Shown here one piece after another: positions 1 through 5,734 of a stretch of 12,983 bases of DNA. Under the pieces are notes generated by a model. It saw nothing but the letters and a program-made list of their open reading frames with translations. It did no database searches and was not told the DNA's origin. The DNA comes from Chloroflexota bacterium. Lineage in GTDB: Bacteria; Chloroflexota; Anaerolineae; JACRMK01. The DNA is taken from the NCBI GenBank assembly GCA_016200765.1, contig JACQEC010000153.1, positions 1-12,983 of the forward strand, given 5' to 3'. Position 1 is the stretch's first letter. Every line of letters begins with the position of its first letter. Made by a program: the position numbers and the translations under genes.

Positions 1-624
1 CGTACGCCGGGTCGGTTGCGCCGCACTCTGTCGCGCGCCAATTTTTCGACAGACTTCACCTTACCCAGTCGCATGCGTGAAAAACACTCGCCGACCGAGC
101 ACCTACCTAAAGGTTTTAATGCCCATTTGCGTGAGCCGTTCACTCACGCTCTACAAAATTAGCGGAAACTAGAGTTTTATCTATGTCGGGAAAGGAAGCG
201 ACGTTGCCGCTAGAGTTCGAAAACTCATCCGCTTCGGTCTCGGGAAAACATCTAAACACGGTGGCGGCGAGTGGATGTGGCAAATCAGCCATATCCTACA
301 GGCGAAGATCATGATTCAATCATGTCCCCCCAACCAAGAATGTGGGTTTGAAAACTCTATGCTTGAAAAGTTCTGCCAAGAGCACAATAGCTATCCGCTC
401 GCTAATCGTAACGGCCCATGTGGTGTGGAGCGCTGGTGGCCTGACACTAGCCATTCCTTACAAGGTGAGGCCATTTGAGGACATAGTCGCTGACCCAACC
501 CGCTCAGCGGGTTTGCTATTTGTAGGCGTCGGATTCTATCCGATGCCGCTCGGTTGGCGGCGGGATAGCCCGCGCTGTACTTTACGCAAGCCCCCCAACC
601 CGAAGTCTCTGTCGAGTCAGTTAT
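1..624. other. Lower-GC stretch without a convincing gene
   Basis: I see no recognisable gene here. A frame is open from the left edge to a TAG at 160-162 (53 codons, basic, no motif I know) and could be the 3' end of a truncated gene. A second frame runs from ATG 183 to a TGA at 312-314 and, beyond that stop, stays open to 641; its translation has no family resemblance and overlaps the methyltransferase start, so I do not call it. Small hairpins lie at 129-149 (7-bp stem), 497-513 (7-bp stem) and 560-573 (5-bp stem). The composition resembles the following methyltransferase gene more than the GC-rich genes to the right, so the segment may belong to the same acquired piece of DNA. Confidence 0.4.
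497..518 (+). terminator. Weak terminator-like hairpin upstream of the methyltransferase
   Basis: AACCCGC (497-503) pairs perfectly with GCGGGTT (507-513) around a 3-base TCA loop, followed by a short T-rich stretch (TGCTATTTG). The T tract is interrupted, so termination would be weak. It could end whatever transcript enters from the left before the methyltransferase gene. Confidence 0.3.
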
Positions 625-1623
625 ATGACGAACTTGATTGATCAGATTACGATTGGCGATTGTCTTGCCGTGCTGGCAACTGTGCCGGATAACACGATAG
701 ACCTGTGTTTTGCCGATCCCCCATTTAACCTCGAAAAGAAGTACACGAATTACAAAGATCGTCGTCCGACTGAAGAATACCTTCACTGGTGCGAACAGTG
801 GTTAAGGGAACTGGTGCGCGTAACTAAACCGACAGGTTCCATTTTCGTGCACAACATCCCCAAGTGGTTAACCTACTATGCGGCAATCCTCAATGAGTAT
901 GCTTACTTTCGCCATTGGATTGCTTGGGACGCGATGAGCGCGCCCGTTGGCAAGACGTTGCTCCCGGCTCACTATGGCATACTCTTTTATACCAAGCAAC
1001 AGACGGGTTACAAGTTCTATGAGATTCGCACCCCTCATAAGCGTTGCCGCGTCTGTGATGCCTACTTAAAAGATTACGGGGGCAAGAAAGACCAGATGCA
1101 CCCGTTCGGCTATCTCGTCAGTGATGTCTGGACTGATATTCATCGCATTCGTCACACGGTCAGACGAGACGAACACCCATGCCAGTTACCGATTCCTCTC
1201 CTGGAGCGAATTGTCTTGATGAGCACGGACGCCGGCGATGTCGTGCTCGACCCGTTTCTCGGCACCGGCACAACCGCCCTGGCCGCTAAAGCCCTTGGCC
1301 GTCATTTTGTCGGCATTGATATTGACCCGGAATATGCGGAAATCGCCCGGCAGAAATTAGCGAGGGTCGAACCCTCAAAATATCAGGGGCGCTATGCCTC
1401 GTATTTTTTGGGCAAGCTGCAAAGTATCCGGGACGTTGACGCAGCAGAATTGTTCCCGCCTCAATTGACCTCGGTAGAAAAGAAGAGACTACGAACGCTA
1501 TCGGCGAATGGAAAAGAGAACGGCAGCCAACCGAACCTATTGGAACCGCCAACCGTGTATTCGGCTAGGAGGAAAAAGAGAGGGGCGAAATCTGCTGATG
1601 CGCTACACCCAACTGGCGGGTAG
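625..1623 (+). CDS. Beta-class site-specific DNA methyltransferase (N6-adenine or N4-cytosine), solitary
   Basis: This gene encodes a 332-residue DNA methyltransferase that would transfer a methyl group from S-adenosylmethionine to the exocyclic amine of adenine (N6) or cytosine (N4). The catalytic motif IV, DPPF, lies at residues 31-34 close to the N-terminus. The SAM-binding motif DPFLGTGTT is at 209-217, followed by a GIDID acidic loop around 228-232. This IV-before-I order is the beta-class arrangement, with the target-recognition region between them. That middle region carries a CRVC pair (Cys141, Cys144). The ATG at 625 gives the usual short N-terminus before motif IV, though no strong ribosome binding site precedes it. 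No restriction endonuclease or specificity subunit is visible nearby, so it is solitary as far as the window shows. It is less GC-rich than its neighbours (one 60-base line counts 53%, against 67% in glmU), consistent with transfer. The target sequence cannot be read from the protein. Confidence 0.9.
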   Translation: MTNLIDQITIGDCLAVLATVPDNTIDLCFADPPFNLEKKYTNYKDRRPTEEYLHWCEQWLRELVRVTKPTGSIFVHNIPKWLTYYAAILNEYAYFRHWIAWDAMSAPVGKTLLPAHYGILFYTKQQTGYKFYEIRTPHKRCRVCDAYLKDYGGKKDQMHPFGYLVSDVWTDIHRIRHTVRRDEHPCQLPIPLLERIVLMSTDAGDVVLDPFLGTGTTALAAKALGRHFVGIDIDPEYAEIARQKLARVEPSKYQGRYASYFLGKLQSIRDVDAAELFPPQLTSVEKKRLRTLSANGKENGSQPNLLEPPTVYSARRKKRGAKSADALHPTGG

Positions 1624-1643
1624 ACGCCTCACACCGCCAGCCC

Positions 1644-2036
1644 TCACGCCAGCTTGCTTCTATCGAACCCGTGCGGCAGCAGTTCGGCGACGGTGTGCGC
1701 GCCCAGACAGGCGTGGGCGTCGGCGATGAGCACGCGGATGTCTGTGCCGAACTCGGCCAGCACCTGGCGGCACGCGCCGCACGGGGTCGCGCCCGTGCGG
1801 CTGACCACCGCCAGCGCCTCGAATTCTTGCTCGCCCTCCGACAGCGCCTTGCACACCGCCGCGCGCTCCGCGCATATCGTCAGCGGGTAGGAGGCGTTCT
1901 CGACGTTGGTGCCGGTGTAGATTTTGCCGGATTTGCCGCGCAGGGCCGCGCCGACCGCAAAGCCGGAGTAGGGCGAGTATGAGCGTTGGCGCACCTCGCG
2001 CGCGGCCTGAATGAGTTCGTCGTCGCGCGCGTTCAT
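1644..2036 (-). CDS. cdd: Cytidine deaminase
   Basis: This gene encodes a 130-residue cytidine deaminase of the small homotetrameric type, which hydrolyses cytidine or deoxycytidine to uridine or deoxyuridine plus ammonia in pyrimidine salvage. The zinc site is complete: CAERAA at residues 55-60 (Cys55 ligand, Glu57 proton shuttle) and PCGACRQV at 85-92 (Cys86 and Cys89 ligands). The substrate-binding TNVENAS segment is at 43-49, and YSPYSGFAVGAAL near the N-terminus is typical. The length matches the family. The ATG overlaps the TGA of glmU as ATGA, with an AAAGGA ribosome binding site inside the end of glmU, so the two are probably translationally coupled and share a promoter. The stop lies 20 bases from the end of the convergent methyltransferase gene, and I see no terminator between them. 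Confidence 0.96.
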   Translation of the reverse strand: MNARDDELIQAAREVRQRSYSPYSGFAVGAALRGKSGKIYTGTNVENASYPLTICAERAAVCKALSEGEQEFEALAVVSRTGATPCGACRQVLAEFGTDIRVLIADAHACLGAHTVAELLPHGFDRSKLA

Positions 2037-3388
2037 GCCGTTCCTTTCTGCAAACCTCGCCGGATGACCCGCGCGGGCACTCCGGCGGCCAGCGAGCCCG
2101 GCGGCACGTCTTTCGTGACCACCGCGCCAGCGCCGGTGCGCGCACCCGCCCCGACCGTCACCGGCGCGACGAGCATCGTGTCACTGCCGATGAACGCGCC
2201 GGCCTCGATCTCGGTGTGGTTTTTGCGCACGCCGTCGTAGTTGCAGGTGATCGCGCCCGCGCCGATGTTCACGTCGTCGCCGAGCGAGGCGTCGCCGATG
2301 TAACTGAAATGCCCCATGGAGACCCGCGCGCCCAGCGTGGAGTTCTTCACCTCGGCGAAGTTGCCCAGATACGTGTGGCGGCCAATGCGCGCGCCCGGCC
2401 GCAGGTGGCTGAACGGGCCGATGTTCGACTCGTCTTCCATCACCGCCCCCTCGACGACCGACGCCGTGATCACACAGCGCCGGCCAATCTGCGAATCGCG
2501 CACGATGCAGTTGGGCCCGATGACCGCGCCCTCGCCAACCACACAGCGCCCTTGCAGGTGCGTGTTGGGATGGATCACGACATCGGGCGCGAGCACGACG
2601 TCGGCGTCAATGTAGGTCGTCGCCGGGTCGGTCAGCGTCACGCCTGCGCGCATCCACCGCTCGCGGATTTGATCGCGCACCGCCTTCTCCGCGCGCGCCA
2701 GCAGCAGCCGGTCGTTGATGCCGAGCACCTCGACGAGGTTATCAATCACCAGCGAGGAGAGTTTCACGCCCTGCCGCACCGCCAGCGCAATCGTGTCGGT
2801 CAGGTAATACTCGCCCTTGGGCCGCAAAGGCAGGTCGGGCAGATTCTGCCAGAGCCACGCCGCGTCGAAGCAATAGACGCCGCAGTTCAACTCCTTGATG
2901 CGGAGTTGCTCCGGCGTCGCCACGGCCTCCTCGACGATGCCGATGATCTCATCTTGCGCGTCGCGCAAGATGTGCCCGAAGCCCATCGAGTCGTCGGAGA
3001 CGACGGTCAGCGCGGAAACCTTCGCGCCCGCGCGGATATGATTGTCCAACAGGCGTTGAAGCGTCTCGGGTTTGACAAACGGCGTGTCGCCGTAAAGCAC
3101 CAGCACCACATCGGCCTCTTGCAGAGCCGCGCGCGCCTGCAGGACGGCGTGGCCGGTGCCGAGTTGCTCCGTCTGCCAGACAAAGTGCGCGGCGTCGCCG
3201 ATAGCCTCCTGCACCGCCGCGCCCGCGTGCCCGACGACCACATACGGCTTCGCGCCGGTCACGGCGCTGGCGGTGCGGATGGCGTAATCCACCATCGGGC
3301 GGCCCGCGATGGGATGCAGGGCCTTCGGCCATTGCGACTTCATGCGTTTGCCCAGCCCGGCGGCCAGTATCACGGCAAGAGTTTTCAT
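2033..3388 (-). CDS. glmU: Bifunctional GlmU: GlcNAc-1-P uridylyltransferase / GlcN-1-P acetyltransferase
   Basis: This 451-residue cytosolic enzyme acetylates glucosamine-1-phosphate and then couples it to UTP, giving UDP-GlcNAc for cell-envelope and glycan synthesis. The N-terminal nucleotidyltransferase domain opens with LAAGLGKRMKS (8-18) and PKALH (21-25); the usual GTRM is GKRM here. QLGTGHAVLQA (UTP site) and LYGDTPF (metal-binding Asp) follow. The C-terminal left-handed beta-helix has hexapeptide repeats with the active-site segments RPGARIG, GNFAEVKNSTLG, HFSYIGDASLG and NYDGVRKNHTEI. The length agrees with the bacterial family (about 450-460). An ideal GGAGG (complement of 3395-3399) sits 6 bases before the ATG. 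The gene lies just downstream of the tRNA-Gln terminator. It may be fed by readthrough or by a weak promoter (TTGTCT-N16-TGATAT) read on the minus strand in about 3400-3430. cdd follows with a 4-base overlap. Confidence 0.97.
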   Translation of the reverse strand: MKTLAVILAAGLGKRMKSQWPKALHPIAGRPMVDYAIRTASAVTGAKPYVVVGHAGAAVQEAIGDAAHFVWQTEQLGTGHAVLQARAALQEADVVLVLYGDTPFVKPETLQRLLDNHIRAGAKVSALTVVSDDSMGFGHILRDAQDEIIGIVEEAVATPEQLRIKELNCGVYCFDAAWLWQNLPDLPLRPKGEYYLTDTIALAVRQGVKLSSLVIDNLVEVLGINDRLLLARAEKAVRDQIRERWMRAGVTLTDPATTYIDADVVLAPDVVIHPNTHLQGRCVVGEGAVIGPNCIVRDSQIGRRCVITASVVEGAVMEDESNIGPFSHLRPGARIGRHTYLGNFAEVKNSTLGARVSMGHFSYIGDASLGDDVNIGAGAITCNYDGVRKNHTEIEAGAFIGSDTMLVAPVTVGAGARTGAGAVVTKDVPPGSLAAGVPARVIRRGLQKGTA

Positions 3389-3429
3389 CGCGTGCCTCCA
3401 CCCATATCAGGAGAGTTGCATGCCCAGAC

Positions 3430-3456
3430 AAAAAAGGCCAAGACAGAGTCTCGGCC
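3430..3456 (-). terminator. Intrinsic terminator of the tRNA-Gln transcript
   Basis: On the minus strand a 9-bp stem (GGCCGAGAC with GTCTTGGCC, one G-U pair) closes a TCT loop and is followed directly by six Ts. It lies 11 bases beyond the tRNA 3' end, so it should end the tRNA transcript before glmU. Confidence 0.85.
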
Positions 3457-3467
3457 TGACAACGGCA

Positions 3468-3538
3468 CTGGGGCGGAAGGGTTCGAACCTCCGTCAACAG
3501 ATCCAAAGTCTGCTGTGCTACCACTGCACCACGCCCCA
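3468..3538 (-). tRNA. tRNA-Gln (anticodon UUG)
   Basis: The 71-nt minus-strand cloverleaf is complete. The acceptor stem TGGGGCG/CGCCCCA has 7 perfect pairs, including the U1-A72 pair common in glutamine tRNAs, with discriminator G (3468). The D arm is GTGC/GCAC. The anticodon stem GCAGA/TCTGT encloses the loop CTTTGGA, giving anticodon UUG, which reads CAA and, by wobble, CAG (complement of 3504-3506). A 4-nt variable loop is followed by the T arm GGAGG-TTCGAAC-CCTTC. CCA is not encoded in the gene. It has its own promoter and terminator, and its leader is only a few bases. Confidence 0.96.
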
Positions 3539-3549
3539 CCGCTGACTGG

Positions 3550-3578
3550 ATTTTAGCACAGCGGCGCTTATCGGACAA
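3550..3578 (-). promoter_or_regulatory. Promoter of tRNA-Gln
   Basis: Read on the minus strand: TTGTCC (-35), a 17-base spacer, TAAAAT (-10). The predicted start is about 3543, only a few bases before the mature tRNA end at 3538. It lies back to back with the thiL promoter, with 22 bases between the two -35 boxes. Confidence 0.75.
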
Positions 3579-3600
3579 ATTGAACGCGGCGCGTTTTTTT

Positions 3601-3629
3601 TTGACGCGCTCATACCCCGATGCTATACT
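3601..3629 (+). promoter_or_regulatory. Promoter of thiL
   Basis: TTGACG (3601-3606), a 17-base spacer and TATACT (3624-3629) form a near-consensus housekeeping promoter. Transcription should start at about 3636, leaving an untranslated leader of about 27 bases before the thiL ATG. A run of Ts lies just upstream. Confidence 0.85.
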
Positions 3630-3662
3630 ACCGCCCTTCCATTGAGTGGCTTTGCATGACGT

Positions 3663-4673
3663 ATGAAAATCTCTGAACTGGGCGAATTCGGCCTCATCGA
3701 GCGCATCCGCCGACAACTGCCGCCCCCGCACAGCGGCGTGGTGCGCGGCGTCGGCGACGATACGGCGGTCCTGCGCTCGCCGCAGGGCGGCTACCTGCTG
3801 GCGACGTGCGATGTGCAGGTGGCGGGCCGCCACTTCCTGCTCGGCAAGGCCGCGCCCGACCAGATCGGGCGCAAGGCGCTGGCCGTCAACTTGAGCGACA
3901 TCGCCGCGATGGGCGGCACGCCCACCTACGCGCTCGTCTCGCTCGGCTTACCCGCCGACCTCGACGTTGAGTTCGTGGACGCGCTCTACCGCGGCCTCAA
4001 CGCGGAGGCCGCGCGCTTCGGCGTGAGCATCGTCGGCGGCAACCTGTCGAGCGCGGAGCAGTTGTTCGTGGATGTGACCCTGCTCGGCGAGGTCGAGCCG
4101 GAGCATCTGCTCCTGCGCTCCAACGCCAAGCCCGACGACGTGGTAATGGTCACGGGCGATCTGGGCGCGGCGGCGGTTGGGCTTGATCTTCTGCAAGCCG
4201 AGCGCGCGCCCAACCTCCTGCCCGCCATGCGCGAGGCGGTCTTGCAGGCCGCGCTGACGCCGACGCCGCGCGTGAAGGAAGGGCAGATCATCGCCCGCAG
4301 TGGGCTGGCCAGCGCCATGATTGACATCTCCGACGGGCTGGCGGCCGACCTCGGGCATATCTGCGACGAAAGCCGCGTCAGCGTGCGCGTCTTCGCCGAG
4401 CCTCTGCCCATCGCCAACAGCACCGTCGAGGCCGCCGTCGCCGTCGGGCGCGATCCGCTCGACCCGGCGCTGCACGGCGGCGAGGATTACGAACTGCTGG
4501 TCACCGCGCCGCGCGCCAACGCCAAGGCGCTGATCGCGTTGGTGCAGTCGCAGACCGGCACGCCGCTGACGATTATCGGCGACATCATCCCACCGAACGA
4601 AGCGCGCACCTTCATCCGCGGCAACGGGCGCATGATTCCCCTGCACGCGCGCGGGTGGAACCACTTCCGCTAG
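3663..4673 (+). CDS. thiL: Thiamine-monophosphate kinase
   Basis: This gene encodes a 336-residue ThiL, which uses ATP to phosphorylate thiamine monophosphate to thiamine pyrophosphate, the last step of cofactor biosynthesis. Family hallmarks are present in order: SELGEFGLIERI at the N-terminus, GDDTAVL (31-37, metal and nucleotide binding Asp pair), TCDVQVAGRHF around 48-58, GRKALAVNLSDIAAMGG (69-85), VGGNLS near 120, VTGDLGAAAVG, the IDISDGLAADL segment, and HGGEDYELL toward the C-terminus. The length fits the family (about 320-340). The ATG is chosen because it gives the canonical N-terminus and sits about 27 bases after the predicted transcription start; no strong ribosome binding site is seen. 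No other thiamine gene is adjacent, so it appears to be a single-gene unit. A dispersed hairpin repeat follows the stop codon. Confidence 0.96.
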   Translation: MKISELGEFGLIERIRRQLPPPHSGVVRGVGDDTAVLRSPQGGYLLATCDVQVAGRHFLLGKAAPDQIGRKALAVNLSDIAAMGGTPTYALVSLGLPADLDVEFVDALYRGLNAEAARFGVSIVGGNLSSAEQLFVDVTLLGEVEPEHLLLRSNAKPDDVVMVTGDLGAAAVGLDLLQAERAPNLLPAMREAVLQAALTPTPRVKEGQIIARSGLASAMIDISDGLAADLGHICDESRVSVRVFAEPLPIANSTVEAAVAVGRDPLDPALHGGEDYELLVTAPRANAKALIALVQSQTGTPLTIIGDIIPPNEARTFIRGNGRMIPLHARGWNHFR

Positions 4674-4677
4674 CCAT

Positions 4678-4719
4678 CCCCTCACCCCCGACCCCTCTCC
4701 CAAGGTTGGGAGAGGGGAG
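4678..4719. repeat. Dispersed GC-rich hairpin repeat
   Basis: CCCCTCTCCC (4692-4701) and GGGAGAGGGG (4708-4717) form a perfect 10-bp stem, extendable through AA/TT, preceded by a pyrimidine-rich arm (CCCTCACCCCCGA). From memory, sequences of this kind are scattered through intergenic DNA of Chloroflexota and other environmental bacteria; read on the minus strand it gives the recurring peptide PSPNLGRGVGGEG. It has no proper T tract but could weakly attenuate readthrough from thiL. Confidence 0.7.
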
Positions 4720-4735
4720 AAATGCGCGGAAGCAG

Positions 4736-4764
4736 TTGACAGATTGCCCGGACGGGCTTATACT
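4736..4764 (+). promoter_or_regulatory. Consensus promoter with palindromic spacer, upstream of the leader RNA and SWIM gene
   Basis: TTGACA (4736-4741) and TATACT (4759-4764) are separated by exactly 17 bases. The spacer contains the inverted repeat GCCCG-GA-CGGGC (4746-4757). A palindrome between -35 and -10 is a classic operator position, so a repressor or a spacer-distorting activator could act here; this is inference. The predicted transcription start is G4771. Confidence 0.85.
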
Positions 4765-4770
4765 GGCCTC

Positions 4771-4880
4771 GTCGGTTGGGAAGCGAGGGTAATGCTTTGC
4801 GGGCCATTCTGATTCCAAGAACAGCAGAGCCGTTCGGCAAACATGAAGCACCTTGGCGCCTTGCGCTGGGTGCTTTTTTG
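4771..4880 (+). ncRNA. Putative leader RNA or small RNA upstream of the SWIM gene (unassigned)
   Basis: From the predicted start at 4771 to the end of a terminator-like hairpin at about 4880 lies a transcript of about 109 nt with no good coding frame. It contains several short self-complementary elements: AAGC/GCTT around 4781-4797, GCC-GTTC-GGC at about 4830-4839, and possible pairing of TTGGGAA (about 4776-4782) with TTCCAA (about 4813-4818). A six-codon frame (MLCGPF) begins at 4792 after a GAGGG. I could not match the sequence to SRP RNA, tmRNA, 6S, or any riboswitch consensus I remember. It could be a cis-acting attenuator for the SWIM gene or an independent small RNA. Support is the strong promoter at one end and the hairpin plus six Ts at the other. 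Confidence 0.4.
4846..4880 (+). terminator. Terminator or attenuator hairpin before the SWIM gene
   Basis: AAGCACC (4846-4852) pairs with GGTGCTT (4869-4875), with an inner GCGC/GCGC pairing around a CTT loop, followed by six Ts (4874-4879). It lies between the promoter at 4736 and the SWIM start codon at 4913, so the downstream gene must be expressed by readthrough or regulated antitermination unless another promoter exists. Confidence 0.65.
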
Positions 4881-4912
4881 TTATCTCACATCTCTATCAG
4901 GGAGGTTCGTGT

Positions 4913-5161
4913 ATGGATTCAGGCACCATCAGCAAGATCCAGAAAGCCCGGTTATACGCTGACGAAAGAGACGAGCGCATTCGCTTTCTCTCGTTTACGG
5001 TGGAGTTGAAAGGCGACAACAATAAGCACAGCACCTCGTTTGACGCGGGGCGCTGGCGGTGCGATTGCGAATTCTTCAAGGGCCACGCCCACTGCAGTCA
5101 CACCATGGCGCTGGAGCGCGTGTTGGGCCAGATGTTGCCCGAGGCGGTCGCCGCCGGTTGA
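4913..5161 (+). CDS. Small SWIM zinc-finger protein
   Basis: This gene encodes an 82-residue protein whose C-terminal half is a SWIM zinc finger, CxC followed by CxH: Cys50, Cys52, Cys61 and His63, with the surrounding CDCEFFKGHAHCSHTMALE. The N-terminal half (MDSGTISKIQKARLYADERD, then a short beta-like FLSFTVELKGDNNKHS) resembles small SWIM proteins that, from memory, are common in Chloroflexota. SWIM fingers mediate DNA or protein contacts and occur in transposases, helicases and recombination factors, but the role of this short form is unknown to me. The start at 4913 is set by AGGGAGG (4899-4905) 7 bases upstream; the frame stays open further upstream, but that part runs through the terminator hairpin. 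The gene stands alone between the leader hairpin and a strong terminator. Confidence 0.85.
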   Translation: MDSGTISKIQKARLYADERDERIRFLSFTVELKGDNNKHSTSFDAGRWRCDCEFFKGHAHCSHTMALERVLGQMLPEAVAAG

Positions 5162-5202
5162 CCACCGAATCAGCCTCGGTCACCGACCATCTCCATATTG
5201 AG

Positions 5203-5240
5203 CAAGGTCCGTTTTCTCGCCGAAAACGGACCTTGTTTTT
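5203..5240 (+). terminator. Strong intrinsic terminator after the SWIM gene
   Basis: A perfect 14-bp stem, CAAGGTCCGTTTTC (5203-5216) with GAAAACGGACCTTG (5222-5235), closes a TCGCC loop and is followed by TTTTT (5236-5240). It lies 41 bases after the SWIM stop codon and insulates the dnaA upstream region. Confidence 0.93.
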
Positions 5241-5291
5241 CCTCCGGCTGGCCGCGCGGCTCGGCGCGCCTCGCGTGCGCCAACCAGACCC

Positions 5292-5395
5292 TGTGGATAA
5301 GTGATAACAACCTGTGCATAGCGCCAGCGCTTGATGGGGCTGATTTCGCGCCGTCTTTAACGCGCTCTGCACAGCGTGTGGACAACCCGTCCACA
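5292..5395. other. Upstream DnaA-box cluster (oriC candidate, part 1)
   Basis: The 494 bases between the SWIM terminator and dnaA hold no convincing gene. They contain a perfect DnaA box on the minus strand (TGTGGATAA, 5292-5300) and two one-mismatch boxes: TGTGCATAG (5313-5321) and TGTGGACAA (5377-5385). Two weaker sites lie at 5365-5373 (CTCTGCACA) and near 5387-5395 (CGTCCACA). A short A/T-rich, low-complexity segment follows at 5408-5480, with runs of As and Ts between GCGCGC blocks. An 11-base direct repeat, CCGTTGAGGTT, occurs at 5544-5554 and 5602-5612. The cluster could serve dnaA autoregulation, origin function, or both. Confidence 0.65.
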
Positions 5396-5485
5396 ATGGT
5401 GGATGACGAAAATTTTTCGCGCGCCGCGCGCGCAAAAAGCAACCTTAAAAAGCGCGCGCATGTGCAAAGTTTTAAGATTGCCCCC

Positions 5486-5515
5486 TTGTGCTCTCTCCAT
5501 CGGTCGTGCTATGAT
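5486..5515 (+). promoter_or_regulatory. Candidate dnaA promoter
   Basis: TTGTGC (5486-5491), an 18-base spacer, and an extended -10 TGC-TATGAT (5507-5515). The predicted start at about 5522 gives a long leader of about 210 bases before dnaA. It lies downstream of the DnaA boxes at 5292-5385, compatible with autoregulation. Other promoters closer to the gene cannot be excluded. Confidence 0.45.
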
Positions 5516-5734
5516 GCCCGCGCTTGATACGGCATTCGGCGAGCCGTTGAGGTTGTGGTGTTCAGCGTTGAATTACGTTCGATTGACGCTGGCGCGCAGA
5601 CCCGTTGAGGTTTCACCGACCAATGGTGCCCGCGCCGGATGCCGCAACCCCGCTGTGCACATGGCAGACTGGCAAGGTATCGCCGCATGATCGCTGTGGC
5701 TCATGCTTGACATCGCCGACGTTTTGGAGAGCCT

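Noticed and set aside
342..641. 99-codon frame before the methyltransferase
   Set aside because: No recognisable motif, no ribosome binding site, an in-frame stop just upstream of its start, and overlap with the well-supported methyltransferase start.
2216..3556. Long plus-strand open frame (446 codons) opposite glmU
   Set aside because: It is antisense to a clearly conserved glmU and rich in His/Arg/Ala from GC-rich third positions. It has no domain motifs and runs into the tRNA gene.
4771..4880. SRP (4.5S-type) RNA or tmRNA
   Set aside because: The conserved SRP apical loop (GGAAG/GCAGC-type) and a tmRNA tRNA-like end are not present.
4853..4912. Longer SWIM protein starting at 4853
   Set aside because: The extension would be encoded within the terminator hairpin and lacks a ribosome binding site. 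AGGGAGG before 4913 fixes the shorter start.
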